DNA of 46,570 nucleotides from Acidobacteriota bacterium (GCA_003223255.1 QHYJ01000284.1:1-46570); one strand, 5' to 3'. Counted from the first letter of the stretch, positions 27,742 to 36,188 are shown. Numbers and translations are program-made. The notes: generated from the sequence alone by a model not told the origin.

Positions 27742-28359
27742 CTATAGGGAAAGTTTGATTCCGGGCAGCGTCCGCCCGGCCTTGGTCTCCTGCCAGGTGA
27801 AGACGATGCGGTGAATCACGGTGATGGTGGACACAACGGCGATGACCCACAACACCGGCCCCATGCGATTGAAAAGCCCGCCGATGATGAGCAGCACCAG
27901 CCGCTCTGGCCGTTCCATGAATCCGACTTTGCACAGAGGAATCAGCGATTCGGCGCGAGCTCGCGCGTAGCTGACCATTACCGATCCGGCTGTCGCGACC
28001 GCTGCCAGAATAACGTACGGCGTACGCCCGCTCACGGAGTAGTACACCAACAGCCCCATGTACAACGCCATGTCCGCGTAACGGTCCAGCGTCGAATCGT
28101 AGAACGCGCCAAAGGCCGTCACGCGGTTCTGCTTGCGCGCCACTTGCCCGTCCAGCATATCCAAAAATCCGGCGCAAAAAATAATGATGGCTCCGGTGCG
28201 AAATCCGCCGACGGCCAAAAAAGCGGCGGCGCCGAAGTTCACCACGAGGCCCAAAAACGTAAGAAAGTTGGGATTGATCCCGGTTGCGGCGATGGCTCCG
28301 ACAATTTTGTCGAGCAACCACTTACCTCCGGTGCCGATCGCCCCCGTGAAAGTCGCCAT
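27742..28359 (-). CDS. CDP-alcohol phosphatidyltransferase family protein
   Basis: 205-residue integral membrane enzyme. The family motif is complete: DMLDGQVARKQNRVTAFGAF then YDSTLDR, giving D67, D70, G71, A74, R75, G84, D88 and D92. The enzyme displaces CMP from CDP-diacylglycerol with an alcohol such as inositol phosphate or glycerol phosphate to make a phospholipid. Several hydrophobic segments surround the motif. It lies convergent to the lipid cluster, across the decayed vapBC module, and may act on its product; the acceptor alcohol cannot be assigned. Confidence 0.9.
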   Translation of the reverse strand: MATFTGAIGTGGKWLLDKIVGAIAATGINPNFLTFLGLVVNFGAAAFLAVGGFRTGAIIIFCAGFLDMLDGQVARKQNRVTAFGAFYDSTLDRYADMALYMGLLVYYSVSGRTPYVILAAVATAGSVMVSYARARAESLIPLCKVGFMERPERLVLLIIGGLFNRMGPVLWVIAVVSTITVIHRIVFTWQETKAGRTLPGIKLSL

Positions 28360-28507
28360 ATGCAGGAAATAGTTTCTCAGAACAAGCAGTCTTTTACGTA
28401 ATCCAGAGTCCGTTCCGGATTCTGCGGCATCCTACACCAGCCTTGCGGGTCACGGCAATTTGTGCGCACCGGGAATGGTATAGTGCTTACTTCCGCCAGG
28501 AAACAGG

Positions 28508-30229
28508 ATGCCCGAACCGAGGTATAAAACAACCGACGAAGTCGACTTTGTCATCATTGGCAGCGGCGCCTCAGGCGGCGTCCTCGCCAAAGAGCTTTCC
28601 ACGAATGGCTTTCGCGTGGTCGTCCTGGAGCAGGGGCCTTACCTGACCGAAGCGGACTTCACCCACAACGAAGTGGAAGTCTTGAAGCGAAACCAGCTCA
28701 CGAATCATCCGGACCTTCAGTCCACGACCTTTCGCAAAGCCCCCCAGGAAAAGGCGAAGCGGCAACGCGGGCTCGTCTACGGCCGGATGGTCGGCGGGTC
28801 CGGCGTCCATTTCACCGCCAATTACTGGCGCTTCCACGAAATTGACTTCGTCGAGCGCAGCAAAGTCGGGCCGGTTCCCGGCGCTGCTCTGGCCGATTGG
28901 CCCATCACGTATGCAGACCTTGAGCCCTATTACACAAAAGTCGAATGGGAAATCGGCGTTTCCGGTCTGGCGGGCGCGAGCCCGTTTGATCCGCCGCGAT
29001 CTAAGCCCTACCCCATGCCGCCGCTGCCGGTGAAATCCGGCGGCGTCATCTTCGAACGCGCTGCCCGCAAGCTGGGGTGGCATCCCTTCCCCGCCCCGAT
29101 GGCCATTCTCTCTCAGCCTCGCCCTGGGCGCAGCGCCTGCGTTCAGTGCGGTTTCTGCGAGAGCTTCGGCTGTGAAGTCGGCGCGAAGTCCAGCACCCTC
29201 GCGACCGTCATTCGCATCGCCGAAAAAACGGGCCGGTGCGAGATTCGCCCCAACTGTTACGTCTATCGCATTGAAACCAATGCAAACGGCCGTGTCATCG
29301 GCGCTGCGTATTTCGACAAAAAGCGGACGACGCGTTTACAACGAGCCAAAGCGGTTGTCGTCTGCGCGAACGGTGCGGAGACTCCGCGGCTGCTGCTCCT
29401 GTCGGCCAGCAAGCAATTCCCCGACGGCCTCGCGAATTCCAGTGGCCTCGTCGGCAAATACCTGATGTTAAATTCCGGTCCCTCCGCCATGGCCGTCTTT
29501 GAACATCCTTTGAATGACTACAAAGGCGTTGCGGTCAGCCGCATCCTGCACGACTTCTACGAACTCGATCCCCAAAAACTCGGATTTTATGGCGGTGGTG
29601 GTCTTGACGCGCGCTTGGATCTCACTCCCATTAGTTTTGCCATCAGTGGCTACGACATGGGCGGCTTGCCGCCGGGAACCCCGCGATGGGGAAAAGAATT
29701 CAAGGTCGCCCTGGCGCACAATTACACGCGCACTCTGGAAATCTTGTCGCACGGAACTTCCCTGCCTGTGGAGAGCAACAGTTTTTCGCTGGATCCCGAT
29801 CTGAAAGAATCCCGGGGCTTGCCGGCCTTGCGAATGACCTACAAGGATCATCCCGACGATCTCAAGCTCGGCGCTTTTCTGCGCGACCGCATCCTGGAGC
29901 TGCTCGATGCTACCGACGCCGTGCAAAAGTGGGCCTCTTCGATCGAAGAGCAAGATTTTGCTTACCACCTGCTGGGCACCTGCCGTATGGGCAACGACCC
30001 AAAATCCTCGGTCATCAATGCCGACCATCGCGCCCACGATATGAAGAACCTGCAGCCTGGTCACTTCGGGCCGCGGGCAGCCGACGGAAACGATCAGCGC
30101 GCTTGCTTATCGGGCGGCCGACCGCATCACCGCTCTGACGCGCCGCGGCGAGATTTAATGACAGTCAAATTGGCTGCTGAACATGTTTCGAATGGCTTGA
30201 CGCTCCGGGCCATGCAGCTTACAGTCTGA
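28508..30229 (+). CDS. GMC oxidoreductase 1 (gluconate/glucose dehydrogenase-type), C-terminus frameshifted
   Basis: FAD-dependent dehydrogenase catalytic subunit. GSGASGGVLAKEL forms the FAD-binding loop near the N-terminus. A Cys cluster CVQCGFCESFGCEVGAKSS is present, and the active-site region YHLLGTCRMGND is intact. After DMKNL a short deletion (I estimate about 17 bases near 30056) shifts the frame. The normal ending SLVTSGRGQPTETISALAYR is readable in another frame up to a TAA at 30156-30158, while the current frame runs on to 30229 with unrelated residues. The C-terminal active-site and FAD-contact segment is thus lost. It is a tandem paralogue of GMC oxidoreductase 2 at 30922, nearly identical over long blocks. 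Ribosome site AGGAAACAGG precedes the ATG. Confidence 0.85.
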   Translation: MPEPRYKTTDEVDFVIIGSGASGGVLAKELSTNGFRVVVLEQGPYLTEADFTHNEVEVLKRNQLTNHPDLQSTTFRKAPQEKAKRQRGLVYGRMVGGSGVHFTANYWRFHEIDFVERSKVGPVPGAALADWPITYADLEPYYTKVEWEIGVSGLAGASPFDPPRSKPYPMPPLPVKSGGVIFERAARKLGWHPFPAPMAILSQPRPGRSACVQCGFCESFGCEVGAKSSTLATVIRIAEKTGRCEIRPNCYVYRIETNANGRVIGAAYFDKKRTTRLQRAKAVVVCANGAETPRLLLLSASKQFPDGLANSSGLVGKYLMLNSGPSAMAVFEHPLNDYKGVAVSRILHDFYELDPQKLGFYGGGGLDARLDLTPISFAISGYDMGGLPPGTPRWGKEFKVALAHNYTRTLEILSHGTSLPVESNSFSLDPDLKESRGLPALRMTYKDHPDDLKLGAFLRDRILELLDATDAVQKWASSIEEQDFAYHLLGTCRMGNDPKSSVINADHRAHDMKNLQPGHFGPRAADGNDQRACLSGGRPHHRSDAPRRDLMTVKLAAEHVSNGLTLRAMQLTV

Positions 30230-30253
30230 AAAGTTATCCAAAGGACTTCCGAA

Positions 30254-30925
30254 ATGAATGAATCCGTCAGCCGCCGTCATTTTTTGTCGCGAGGCATCAC
30301 GGGGGTCTCCGCGGTTTGGGCCACCGCCCATTGGCCTGCCCTTCTGGCTGCTGCCACGCACGCGCACCAAGCCGCCAAATCGGCAACGCCTCCCAAATTT
30401 GCATTTTTCACCACGGACGAAGCCAAGGAGATTGACGCCATCACGTCGTGTATCATCCCCAGCGATGACACACCCGGGGCGCACGAAGCTGGCGTGGTTT
30501 ATTTTATCGACCGCGGACTTACCACGTTTGGCGTCGACGATCAAAAAACCTATCGCGAAGGTCTGCCGGAACTGCAATCCAGAGTCGCGGAAATGTTTCA
30601 GGGCAAATCCAGATTCTCCGAACTGACGCCTGAGCAGCAAGACGAATTTCTCCATTCGTTCGACGACCAGAGCCAACCCGGTCGCCAGCGCCGGTTCCGC
30701 ACGAGTCCCGGAGCACAAAACTTCTTCGAAACGCTCCGCCAGCACACCATCGCGGGCTTTTTAATCGATCCTGATTACGGCGGCAATCGTGATGGCGTAG
30801 GGTGGAAAGTGATTGGCCGGGAACGCGAACACATGTTTCAGCCGCCGTTCGGCTATTACGACAAGGGCTATCCCGGATGGGAAGCGGCAGCGAAGGAAGA
30901 GACGAAGGAAGCGGAGAAGAAATGA
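30254..30925 (+). CDS. Gluconate 2-dehydrogenase subunit 3 family protein (Tat-exported small subunit)
   Basis: 223 residues. The N-terminus has a twin-arginine signal (SRRHFLSRG, residues 6-14, then a hydrophobic stretch). The mature part matches Gluconate_2-dh3 proteins: FFTTDEAKEIDAITSCIIPS, then DDTPGAHEAGVVYFIDRGL, and near the end GWKVIGRE...PPFGYYD. In known FAD-glucose/gluconate dehydrogenases this small subunit carries the Tat signal and takes the GMC subunit to the periplasm. It overlaps GMC oxidoreductase 2 in an ATGA, which marks that paralogue as its main partner. Confidence 0.9.
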   Translation: MNESVSRRHFLSRGITGVSAVWATAHWPALLAAATHAHQAAKSATPPKFAFFTTDEAKEIDAITSCIIPSDDTPGAHEAGVVYFIDRGLTTFGVDDQKTYREGLPELQSRVAEMFQGKSRFSELTPEQQDEFLHSFDDQSQPGRQRRFRTSPGAQNFFETLRQHTIAGFLIDPDYGGNRDGVGWKVIGREREHMFQPPFGYYDKGYPGWEAAAKEETKEAEKK

Positions 30926-32586
30926 CCGCAGACCAGCCCAAATACAAAACTTCCGACGTAGTGGACTTCGTCATCGTCGGCTCCGGCGCCGCGGGTGGTG
31001 TTCTGGCCAAGGAACTCTCCACAAACGGCTTTCGTGTCGTTGTCCTTGAGCAAGGTCCTTACCTGACCGAAGCGGATTTTACCCACAACGAAATCGAAAT
31101 CCTGGCGTTGGACAAGCTCACCAACCATCCTAAGCTGCAACCGACAACCGTTCGCAAAACCCCCGACGAAAAGGCCAAGCCCCAACGCGCGCTTGTCTAC
31201 GGTCGGTGCGTCGGTGGAACCAGCGTCCATTTCACCGCAAACTTCTGGCGGTTCCATGAAATTGATTTCATCGAGCGCAGCAAAGTCGGCGCGGTTCCCG
31301 GCTCTACTCTCGTCAACTGGCCCATCACCTACGCCGATCTCGAGCCCTATTACACGAAAGTCGAATGGGAGATTGGCGTTTCTGGGCTTGCAGGCGCGAG
31401 CCCGTTCGATCCTCCGCGCTCGAAGCCCTATCCCATGCCGCCGCTTCCGGTGAAATCGTCGGGCGTGCTCTTTGAGCGTGCCACGCGAAGGCTCGGCTGG
31501 CACCCGTTTCCAGCGCCGATGGCGATCCTTTCGCAGCCCCGTCCCGGACGCAGCGCCTGCATCCAGTGCGGCTACTGTCTGGGCTTCGGCTGCGAAGTCG
31601 GCGCGAAATCGAGTTCGCTAGTGGCTGCGATTCGCGTGGCCGAGCGCACTGGCCGCTGCGAAATCCGCCCCAATTCTTATGTTCATCGCATCGAACTGAA
31701 TGCCAATGGCCGTGCCATCGGTGCAGTTTATTTCGACGAGAAACGCAACACGCATCTCCAAAAAGCCAAAGCCGTGGTCGTCTGCGCCAATGGCGCTGAA
31801 ACACCGCGTCTGCTTTTGCTTTCCGCAAACAAGCAGTTCCCCGATGGCCTCGCGAACTCGAGCGGCCTGGTTGGCAAGAACTTGATGTTCAATAGCGGCG
31901 GCACAGTTACCGGCGTCTACGACAAGCCGCTCAACGATTACAAAGGTTACTGTGTCAGCCGCGTGCTCCATGATTTTTACGAACTCGACCACGAGAAAGT
32001 GGGTTTCTACGGCGGCGGTGGTCTCGATGCGCGCTACGACTTCACCCCCATTTCCTTTGCTTTCGGCGGAATCCCGCCGGAGACTCCTCGCTGGGGCAAA
32101 GATTTCAAGGCCGCGCTAGCGCACAACTTTACGCGGACCATGGAAATTTTCTGTCATGGCACTTCCCTGCCGGTCGAAAACAATTCCTTTTCGCTCGATC
32201 CCGACCTCAAAGACGCCTGGGGATTGCCCGCGCTTCGCTTAACCTACAAAGATCATGCCGATGACCTGAAGCTCGCAAGCTGGCTTTTCGATCGCGCGCA
32301 TGCCATCCACGAAGCTGCCGGCGCGGTAAAGAAATGGAGCTTGCCGCCGCAGGAACAGCAGTTTGGCGTGCACCTGCTCGGCACCTGCCGCATGGGCAAC
32401 GATCCAAAGACCTCGGTGATTAACCCGGACCATCGCACGCACGATGTGAAAAATCTTTTTCTCTGCGACGGCAGCAGCCTGGTGACTTCCGGCCGCGGCC
32501 AGCCCACCATGACCATCATGGCCCTCGCTTTCCGCGCAGCAGACCGCATCACCGCGCTTGCCAAACGAGGCGAAATCGGCGCCTAA
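30922..32586 (+). CDS. GMC oxidoreductase 2 (intact catalytic subunit)
   Basis: 554 residues from the ATG at 30922, which overlaps the small-subunit stop; a longer frame to 30802 lies inside that gene and is rejected. The FAD loop is VGSGAAGGVLAKEL. A Cys cluster reads CIQCGYCLGFGCEVGAKSS. The active-site His segment is VHLLGTCRMGND, and the C-terminal SGRGQPTMTIMALAFRAADR is intact. It should oxidise a sugar, sugar acid or alcohol in the periplasm and pass electrons to the cytochrome c encoded next. There is no signal peptide, consistent with hitch-hiker Tat export on the small subunit. Confidence 0.93.
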   Translation: MTADQPKYKTSDVVDFVIVGSGAAGGVLAKELSTNGFRVVVLEQGPYLTEADFTHNEIEILALDKLTNHPKLQPTTVRKTPDEKAKPQRALVYGRCVGGTSVHFTANFWRFHEIDFIERSKVGAVPGSTLVNWPITYADLEPYYTKVEWEIGVSGLAGASPFDPPRSKPYPMPPLPVKSSGVLFERATRRLGWHPFPAPMAILSQPRPGRSACIQCGYCLGFGCEVGAKSSSLVAAIRVAERTGRCEIRPNSYVHRIELNANGRAIGAVYFDEKRNTHLQKAKAVVVCANGAETPRLLLLSANKQFPDGLANSSGLVGKNLMFNSGGTVTGVYDKPLNDYKGYCVSRVLHDFYELDHEKVGFYGGGGLDARYDFTPISFAFGGIPPETPRWGKDFKAALAHNFTRTMEIFCHGTSLPVENNSFSLDPDLKDAWGLPALRLTYKDHADDLKLASWLFDRAHAIHEAAGAVKKWSLPPQEQQFGVHLLGTCRMGNDPKTSVINPDHRTHDVKNLFLCDGSSLVTSGRGQPTMTIMALAFRAADRITALAKRGEIGA

Positions 32587-32662
32587 GTTCCGTGGAATCT
32601 CACTGGAACTGCTGCAACGACTTCTCGAGCGCTTTCGTCACAGAATCTGCGAGGTCAAATCC

Positions 32663-33820
32663 ATGAATGCACATCGTTGGAAGGTGTGGGTTTCTGTCTG
32701 CGGAACTTCGTTGCTCCTGCTGGTAGTCGCCGGAGCACGCGGGCAGTCCACCCCGGCAAAAGCGTCATCAGAAGACGCAGCGGCAAAGCCCCCCAAGCTC
32801 GCCGAAGAAGAATACAAAAACATCCAGGCGCTCAAAGGAATTCCCGCCGAGCAGGTCGTCCCGTCGATGCAGTTCATCGCCGCTTCGCTGGGCGTCGAGT
32901 GCGAATATTGCCATGTGCCTCACCGGATGGAAAAAGACGACAAAAAGCCCAAACTGACCGCGCGCAAAATGATTGGCATGATGATGGCCATCAACAAGGA
33001 GAACTTCGAGGGCCACCGCGAAGTTACTTGCTATTCCTGCCATCGGGGCTCGCCGGATCCTGTTGCCACGCCGGTTATCACGGCGGAAGAACCGAGGCGC
33101 GAAGCCCCTGAAGGCGCCAAGCCTGGGGAACCCAAACCCGTTTTTCCGCCGGCCGAGCAACTCCTCGAGAAGTACATCAGCGCCATCGGCGGAGCGGCAG
33201 CTCTCCAAAAAGTCACCAGCCGCGTCGAAAAAGGAACCCTCACCGCCTTTGGCGGCCAGCATTTCCCGGTCGACGTCTATTCCAAGGCCCCCGACAAACG
33301 CCTCTCGATCATGCATCTCCCGAATGGCGACAGCGTCACGGCCTTCGACGGTCAGCGGGGCTGGCTCAGCGTGCCGGGACGCGTGCACAGGATGTCCGCA
33401 GCCGAAAATGCCGCGGCGCGCATCGACGCTGACTTATATTTTCCTTTGCACGTAAAAACGCTTTACGAGAAATTCCGTGTTAACTCGGGCGAAAAAATCG
33501 ACGGCCACGACACCTATCTCGTCGTCGGCCTCAAGGAAGGACAACCCCCGCTTCGTCTCTACTTCGACGAGGAGTCCGGCCTTTTGTTGCGCCTCATCCG
33601 CTACGCCGAAACGCCGCTTGGCCGCAATCCCACGCAAATCGATTATGCGGATTATCGCGAAGCGAACGGTCTGAACGTTCCCTTTCGCTGGACGCTCTCG
33701 CGGCCTGGCAATCAGTTCACCATCCAGGTGGGCCAGCTTCAGCAGAATGTTCCTATAGACGACGCCAAGTTTGTTGCTCCGCCTCCCGCGCCCACGACGG
33801 AAAAGCCCGCGGCGCCTTAG
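32663..33820 (+). CDS. Dihaem c-type cytochrome, reaction-centre cytochrome-like, with C-terminal lipoprotein-like domain
   Basis: 385 residues from the ATG at 32663, giving a clean signal peptide (about 1-27). Two haem-binding motifs are present: CEYCH (80-84) and CYSCH (123-127). The intervening MIGMMMAINKENF and the preceding QFIAASLGVEC pattern resemble reaction-centre cytochrome c subunit (CytoC_RC) domains found in non-phototrophic Acidobacteriota. Residues about 170-370 form a beta-rich region (KYISAIGGAAALQKV, FDGQRGWLSVPG) like periplasmic lipoprotein-sorting-type folds. It follows GMC 2 by 76 bp on the same strand and is the likely electron acceptor. Confidence 0.87.
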   Translation: MNAHRWKVWVSVCGTSLLLLVVAGARGQSTPAKASSEDAAAKPPKLAEEEYKNIQALKGIPAEQVVPSMQFIAASLGVECEYCHVPHRMEKDDKKPKLTARKMIGMMMAINKENFEGHREVTCYSCHRGSPDPVATPVITAEEPRREAPEGAKPGEPKPVFPPAEQLLEKYISAIGGAAALQKVTSRVEKGTLTAFGGQHFPVDVYSKAPDKRLSIMHLPNGDSVTAFDGQRGWLSVPGRVHRMSAAENAAARIDADLYFPLHVKTLYEKFRVNSGEKIDGHDTYLVVGLKEGQPPLRLYFDEESGLLLRLIRYAETPLGRNPTQIDYADYREANGLNVPFRWTLSRPGNQFTIQVGQLQQNVPIDDAKFVAPPPAPTTEKPAAP

Positions 33821-34056
33821 GAGCTATCTCAGAAACTAGGGCAAGGGGAAGGAAGCCGGAGCTTTAGCTCGACCACAAAGAACCAGAGGAGACGGGGCTT
33901 AAGCCTCCCTGCCTCAGAGAGGGCCCCTGAGGAAATATTTCTCTTCTCTGCCGCAGACATCTATGAAACGAGTGCTAGTGCCGTTTCCTCAGCATTAGAG
34001 AATCCGTCCAAAGGGGCTGTGGGTGAACGGGGCGCGCAGCGCTCCTCACACGACGC

Positions 34057-34719
34057 CTAGAAGTGGAAGGCCAACCCCGCCAGGAAATTCCCACGATGCT
34101 GGTACTGTGACACCTTCGCGGTATAGCAGCCATAGAAAGGATCGCAGTAGGTCGCCAGACCGGAATTCGCATAGGTTGGCATGTAACGGGCGTCGCCCCG
34201 GAAAGAAACGTGGCGCGCCAGGGTGTATTTCACGCCGCCGCCAATGCCGTAGGAAAAATCCAACCGCGTGGGGTTGCCATTGCTGTTGAATTCGTGCGTG
34301 AAGCCCAAACCTCCCGCGAAGTAGGGCCGCCACTTGTGCTCATCTCCAAAAAACATATAAAGCCCGCCAAATTGATATTGGTCCACGCTCGAATCATAGG
34401 CTTTCATGTAGGGTGCACGCGGCGTCTGCTGCACGCTGTAGGAAGTCAGGTTCCGGTCCCACAGGAACTCAAATTGTGAGTTGGAAGTGAGCGAATAGCC
34501 GATGAAGGTGCCAAAACTCGCCGCCCTGTTAATCCGCACGTCGTTGGCCATCACTGTGGTTGACGTCGGACTCAGCGGATAGGAGCCACTCGTTTCATAG
34601 CCGACGAACGGCGTAAATTCCCACTTTTCCAGCCGGCTGCCCCCGTATTGCGCCCGGGCCGGCGCGCTTGCCCCCAGACCAATCAATGCTCCCAACAAAC
34701 AGATCATCCCGACTCGCAT
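34057..34719 (-). CDS. Outer-membrane beta-barrel protein
   Basis: 220 residues with a signal peptide (about 1-23, ending APARA|QY). Alternating hydrophobic/aromatic strands follow: FTPFVGYETSGSY, SFGTFIGYSLTSNSQFEFLW, YQFGGLYMFFGD, RPYFAGGLGFTHEF, FSYGIGGGVKYTL. The protein ends in aromatic Phe (GLAFHF), the usual barrel-insertion signal. It resembles OmpA/OmpW-type small barrels of unknown function. It stands alone on the minus strand, convergent to the cytochrome gene. Confidence 0.82.
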   Translation of the reverse strand: MRVGMICLLGALIGLGASAPARAQYGGSRLEKWEFTPFVGYETSGSYPLSPTSTTVMANDVRINRAASFGTFIGYSLTSNSQFEFLWDRNLTSYSVQQTPRAPYMKAYDSSVDQYQFGGLYMFFGDEHKWRPYFAGGLGFTHEFNSNGNPTRLDFSYGIGGGVKYTLARHVSFRGDARYMPTYANSGLATYCDPFYGCYTAKVSQYQHRGNFLAGLAFHF

Positions 34720-35019
34720 CTCTTCTCCTGTTCTTCCGTCTCAGCAAATTTACGATCGAGGATGCATGCCAACTCACTCTTTGTAGGATGCATCCGACAT
34801 CGCTCGCGTTTCTCTGCCTCACTCGGAGACAAAACTGCAAAACCAAATCGAATAGGGAGCGCCTAGCGAACTAATGAAAGGGACTTGTAGGTCGCTAACC
34901 GGGAAGCCACAACTCACAACGAAGCCCAAGTTAAGTTACACAGCGTTTTTGCCGTTTGAAACTTAAAACTTAGAACTTAGAACTAGGAGCTTTGAGCGAC
35001 CTGAGACATGGGTGATTTA
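34720..35019. other. Intergenic region upstream of the barrel gene (300 bp)
   Basis: No gene supported. A short AT-rich stretch near 34958-34986 repeats ACTTAGA/ACTTAAA words in tandem. Nothing else is recognised before the tRNA fragment at 35020. Confidence 0.4.
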
Positions 35020-35073
35020 TGGTGGGCCTGCGTGGACTTGAACCACCGACCTCGCCCTTATCAGGAGCGGGAC
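35020..35073 (-). tRNA. tRNA-Ile(GAU) 3' fragment, probable integration-site remnant
   Basis: On the minus strand the DNA reads CGCTCCTGATAAGGGCGAGG and then TCGGTGGTTCAAGTCC, ending CAGGCCCACCA. This is an anticodon arm with a GAU anticodon (5-bp stem CGCTC/GGGCG), a TTCAAGT T-loop, the 3' acceptor strand and encoded CCA. The 5' half (acceptor GGGCCTG and D-arm) is absent: unrelated sequence follows. The T-stem has one base changed (CCACG for CCACC). It is not a functional tRNA. Such 3' halves are left where an integrative element used the tRNA gene as its att site, and toxin-antitoxin genes follow immediately. Confidence 0.7.
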
Positions 35074-35205
35074 CTTGGCAAAATGTTTGCCGCCCGCGGG
35101 TTCGATCGCCTGACGTCATCGGCCTATGTATTTGATGCGGCTGTTGTCTTTCTGCGTCCGTTCAAAGCAGCCCCACGACCAAGATTGAGAGATTGAGCCG
35201 AAGAG

Positions 35206-35234
35206 TTGACATAGCCATCGAAGATAGCTAGAAT
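35206..35234 (+). promoter_or_regulatory. Sigma70-type promoter of the phd-vapC pair, leaderless
   Basis: TTGACA (35206-35211), a 17-bp spacer and TAGAAT (35229-35234). Transcription should begin about 7 bases later, at or next to the ATG at 35242, so the mRNA would be essentially leaderless. The word ATAGC occurs twice in the spacer (35212 region and 35224 region) and could be an operator. Confidence 0.65.
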
Positions 35235-35241
35235 CAAGACG

Positions 35242-35487
35242 ATGAAGATAAGCGTCGCCGAAGCCAAAAACAACCTGCCGAAACTCATCAAGAAAGCCGA
35301 GAACGGTGAACGCGTCACAATCTGTCGTCGCGGCAAGCCCGTGGCGGACCTGGTGCGCACGACCAAGCCGACTGGGAAGAAGCCCGAGTTGGGCTTCCTG
35401 AAAGGCAAGAAGATCGTGCTCGACCCGGACTGGTGGAAACCGATGACGGACGAGGAAGTGGACGCCTTCCTGGAGGGCCGCTACTGA
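35242..35487 (+). CDS. Phd/YefM-type antitoxin
   Basis: 81 residues. MKISVAEAKNNLPKLIKKAE, then NGERVTICRRGKPVADLV, is a typical Phd/YefM DNA-binding fold. The C-terminus (TDEEVDAFLEGRY) would bind and neutralise the toxin. The stop overlaps the vapC start by one base (TGATG), the usual coupling. A strong promoter ends 7 bases before the ATG and no ribosome site is visible, so leaderless translation is likely. The antitoxin presumably represses this promoter. Confidence 0.92.
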   Translation: MKISVAEAKNNLPKLIKKAENGERVTICRRGKPVADLVRTTKPTGKKPELGFLKGKKIVLDPDWWKPMTDEEVDAFLEGRY

Positions 35488-35867
35488 TGCGTGTCCTGCT
35501 GGACACGGTGGCCTTCCTCTTTGCCATCGAAGATCCGGACAGGTTGTCGCGGAAGGCGCGGACCGTGATGGGAGACCCGGCTAACCAGCGCGAACTGAGC
35601 GTCATTTCGCTGGCGGAGATCGCCATGAAGAATGCTGCAGGAAAGCTGAATCTCAGCCGCGAGGACACGATGGACGCGCTAAGGCGGCTGCAGGTGAGCC
35701 TGGTGCCGTACGCGGAAGCACACGTGTTAGAGCTGATGCGGCTGCCCGCGCACCATCGCGACCCGTTCGACCGCATGCTGATTGCGCAGGCGCTGGCCGA
35801 AGACGTGCCTGTGACGACCTGCGACAAGGAATTCCGGAAGTATAAGGGGCTAGAGGTGATTTGGTGA
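35487..35867 (+). CDS. vapC: VapC-type PIN-domain ribonuclease toxin
   Basis: 126 residues from the ATG at 35487. The PIN-domain acidic residues are in place: D6 (MRVLLDTVAF), E44 (SLAEIAMKNA), D92 and D95 (RDPFDRMLIAQA) and D113 (TCDKEF). It should be a Mg-dependent endoribonuclease held inactive by the upstream antitoxin. A longer open frame from 35433 lies within the antitoxin gene and is rejected. Unlike the decayed vapBC at 26935-27695, this pair is intact, suggesting recent acquisition or active maintenance. Confidence 0.92.
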   Translation: MRVLLDTVAFLFAIEDPDRLSRKARTVMGDPANQRELSVISLAEIAMKNAAGKLNLSREDTMDALRRLQVSLVPYAEAHVLELMRLPAHHRDPFDRMLIAQALAEDVPVTTCDKEFRKYKGLEVIW

Positions 35868-36039
35868 TGACCAGGAAGCTCAGGAGGGAGGCAGAAGTCG
35901 ACACTCTCCTCGCGAAAGTAATCAAGCGAACCGCCGAGCGGGTTCGATGCCCACCGCCCCTTACCAAAAGTCCCGTTGAATCCGTTGGCCTTATCAGCGT
36001 AGCGTGGTTAGGTTTTAGAACAACTTACAAGACCGCGGG

Positions 36040-36188
36040 GACTGCCAAACTACGCGGAAGTCGAAATGCTTGATGGCCGCTACGATGACATTAAGAGCGG
36101 TAGAGTGAAGCCTATCGGCGGCGAGGCTTTCTTTGACGGCCTGCGTCAGCGTGAGGATGAACTGCTCAAGCAGCGCAATCCCAAATGA
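36040..36188 (+). pseudogene. Addiction-module antitoxin C-terminal remnant
   Basis: A short frame reads RPRGLPNYAEVEMLDGRYDD, then IKSGRVKPIGGEAFFDGLRQ, then REDELLKQRNPK and a stop at 36186-36188. The RYDDIKSGRVKPI...G..FF..LR pattern resembles the C-terminal half of small addiction-module antitoxins that pair with RelE/ParE toxins. No N-terminal half or convincing toxin gene is seen on either side. An ATG at 36066 could start a 40-residue peptide. Confidence 0.45.

Noticed and set aside
32663-33820. Evidence for phototrophy from the reaction-centre-like cytochrome
   Set aside because: No reaction-centre, pigment or antenna gene is in the window; such cytochrome domains occur in non-phototrophs.
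35008-35196. Plus-strand open frame MGDLWWACVDLNHRPRPYQE...
   Set aside because: The VDLNHRP-type peptide is the well-known artefact of translating the complement of a tRNA 3' end; it overlaps the tRNA-Ile fragment.
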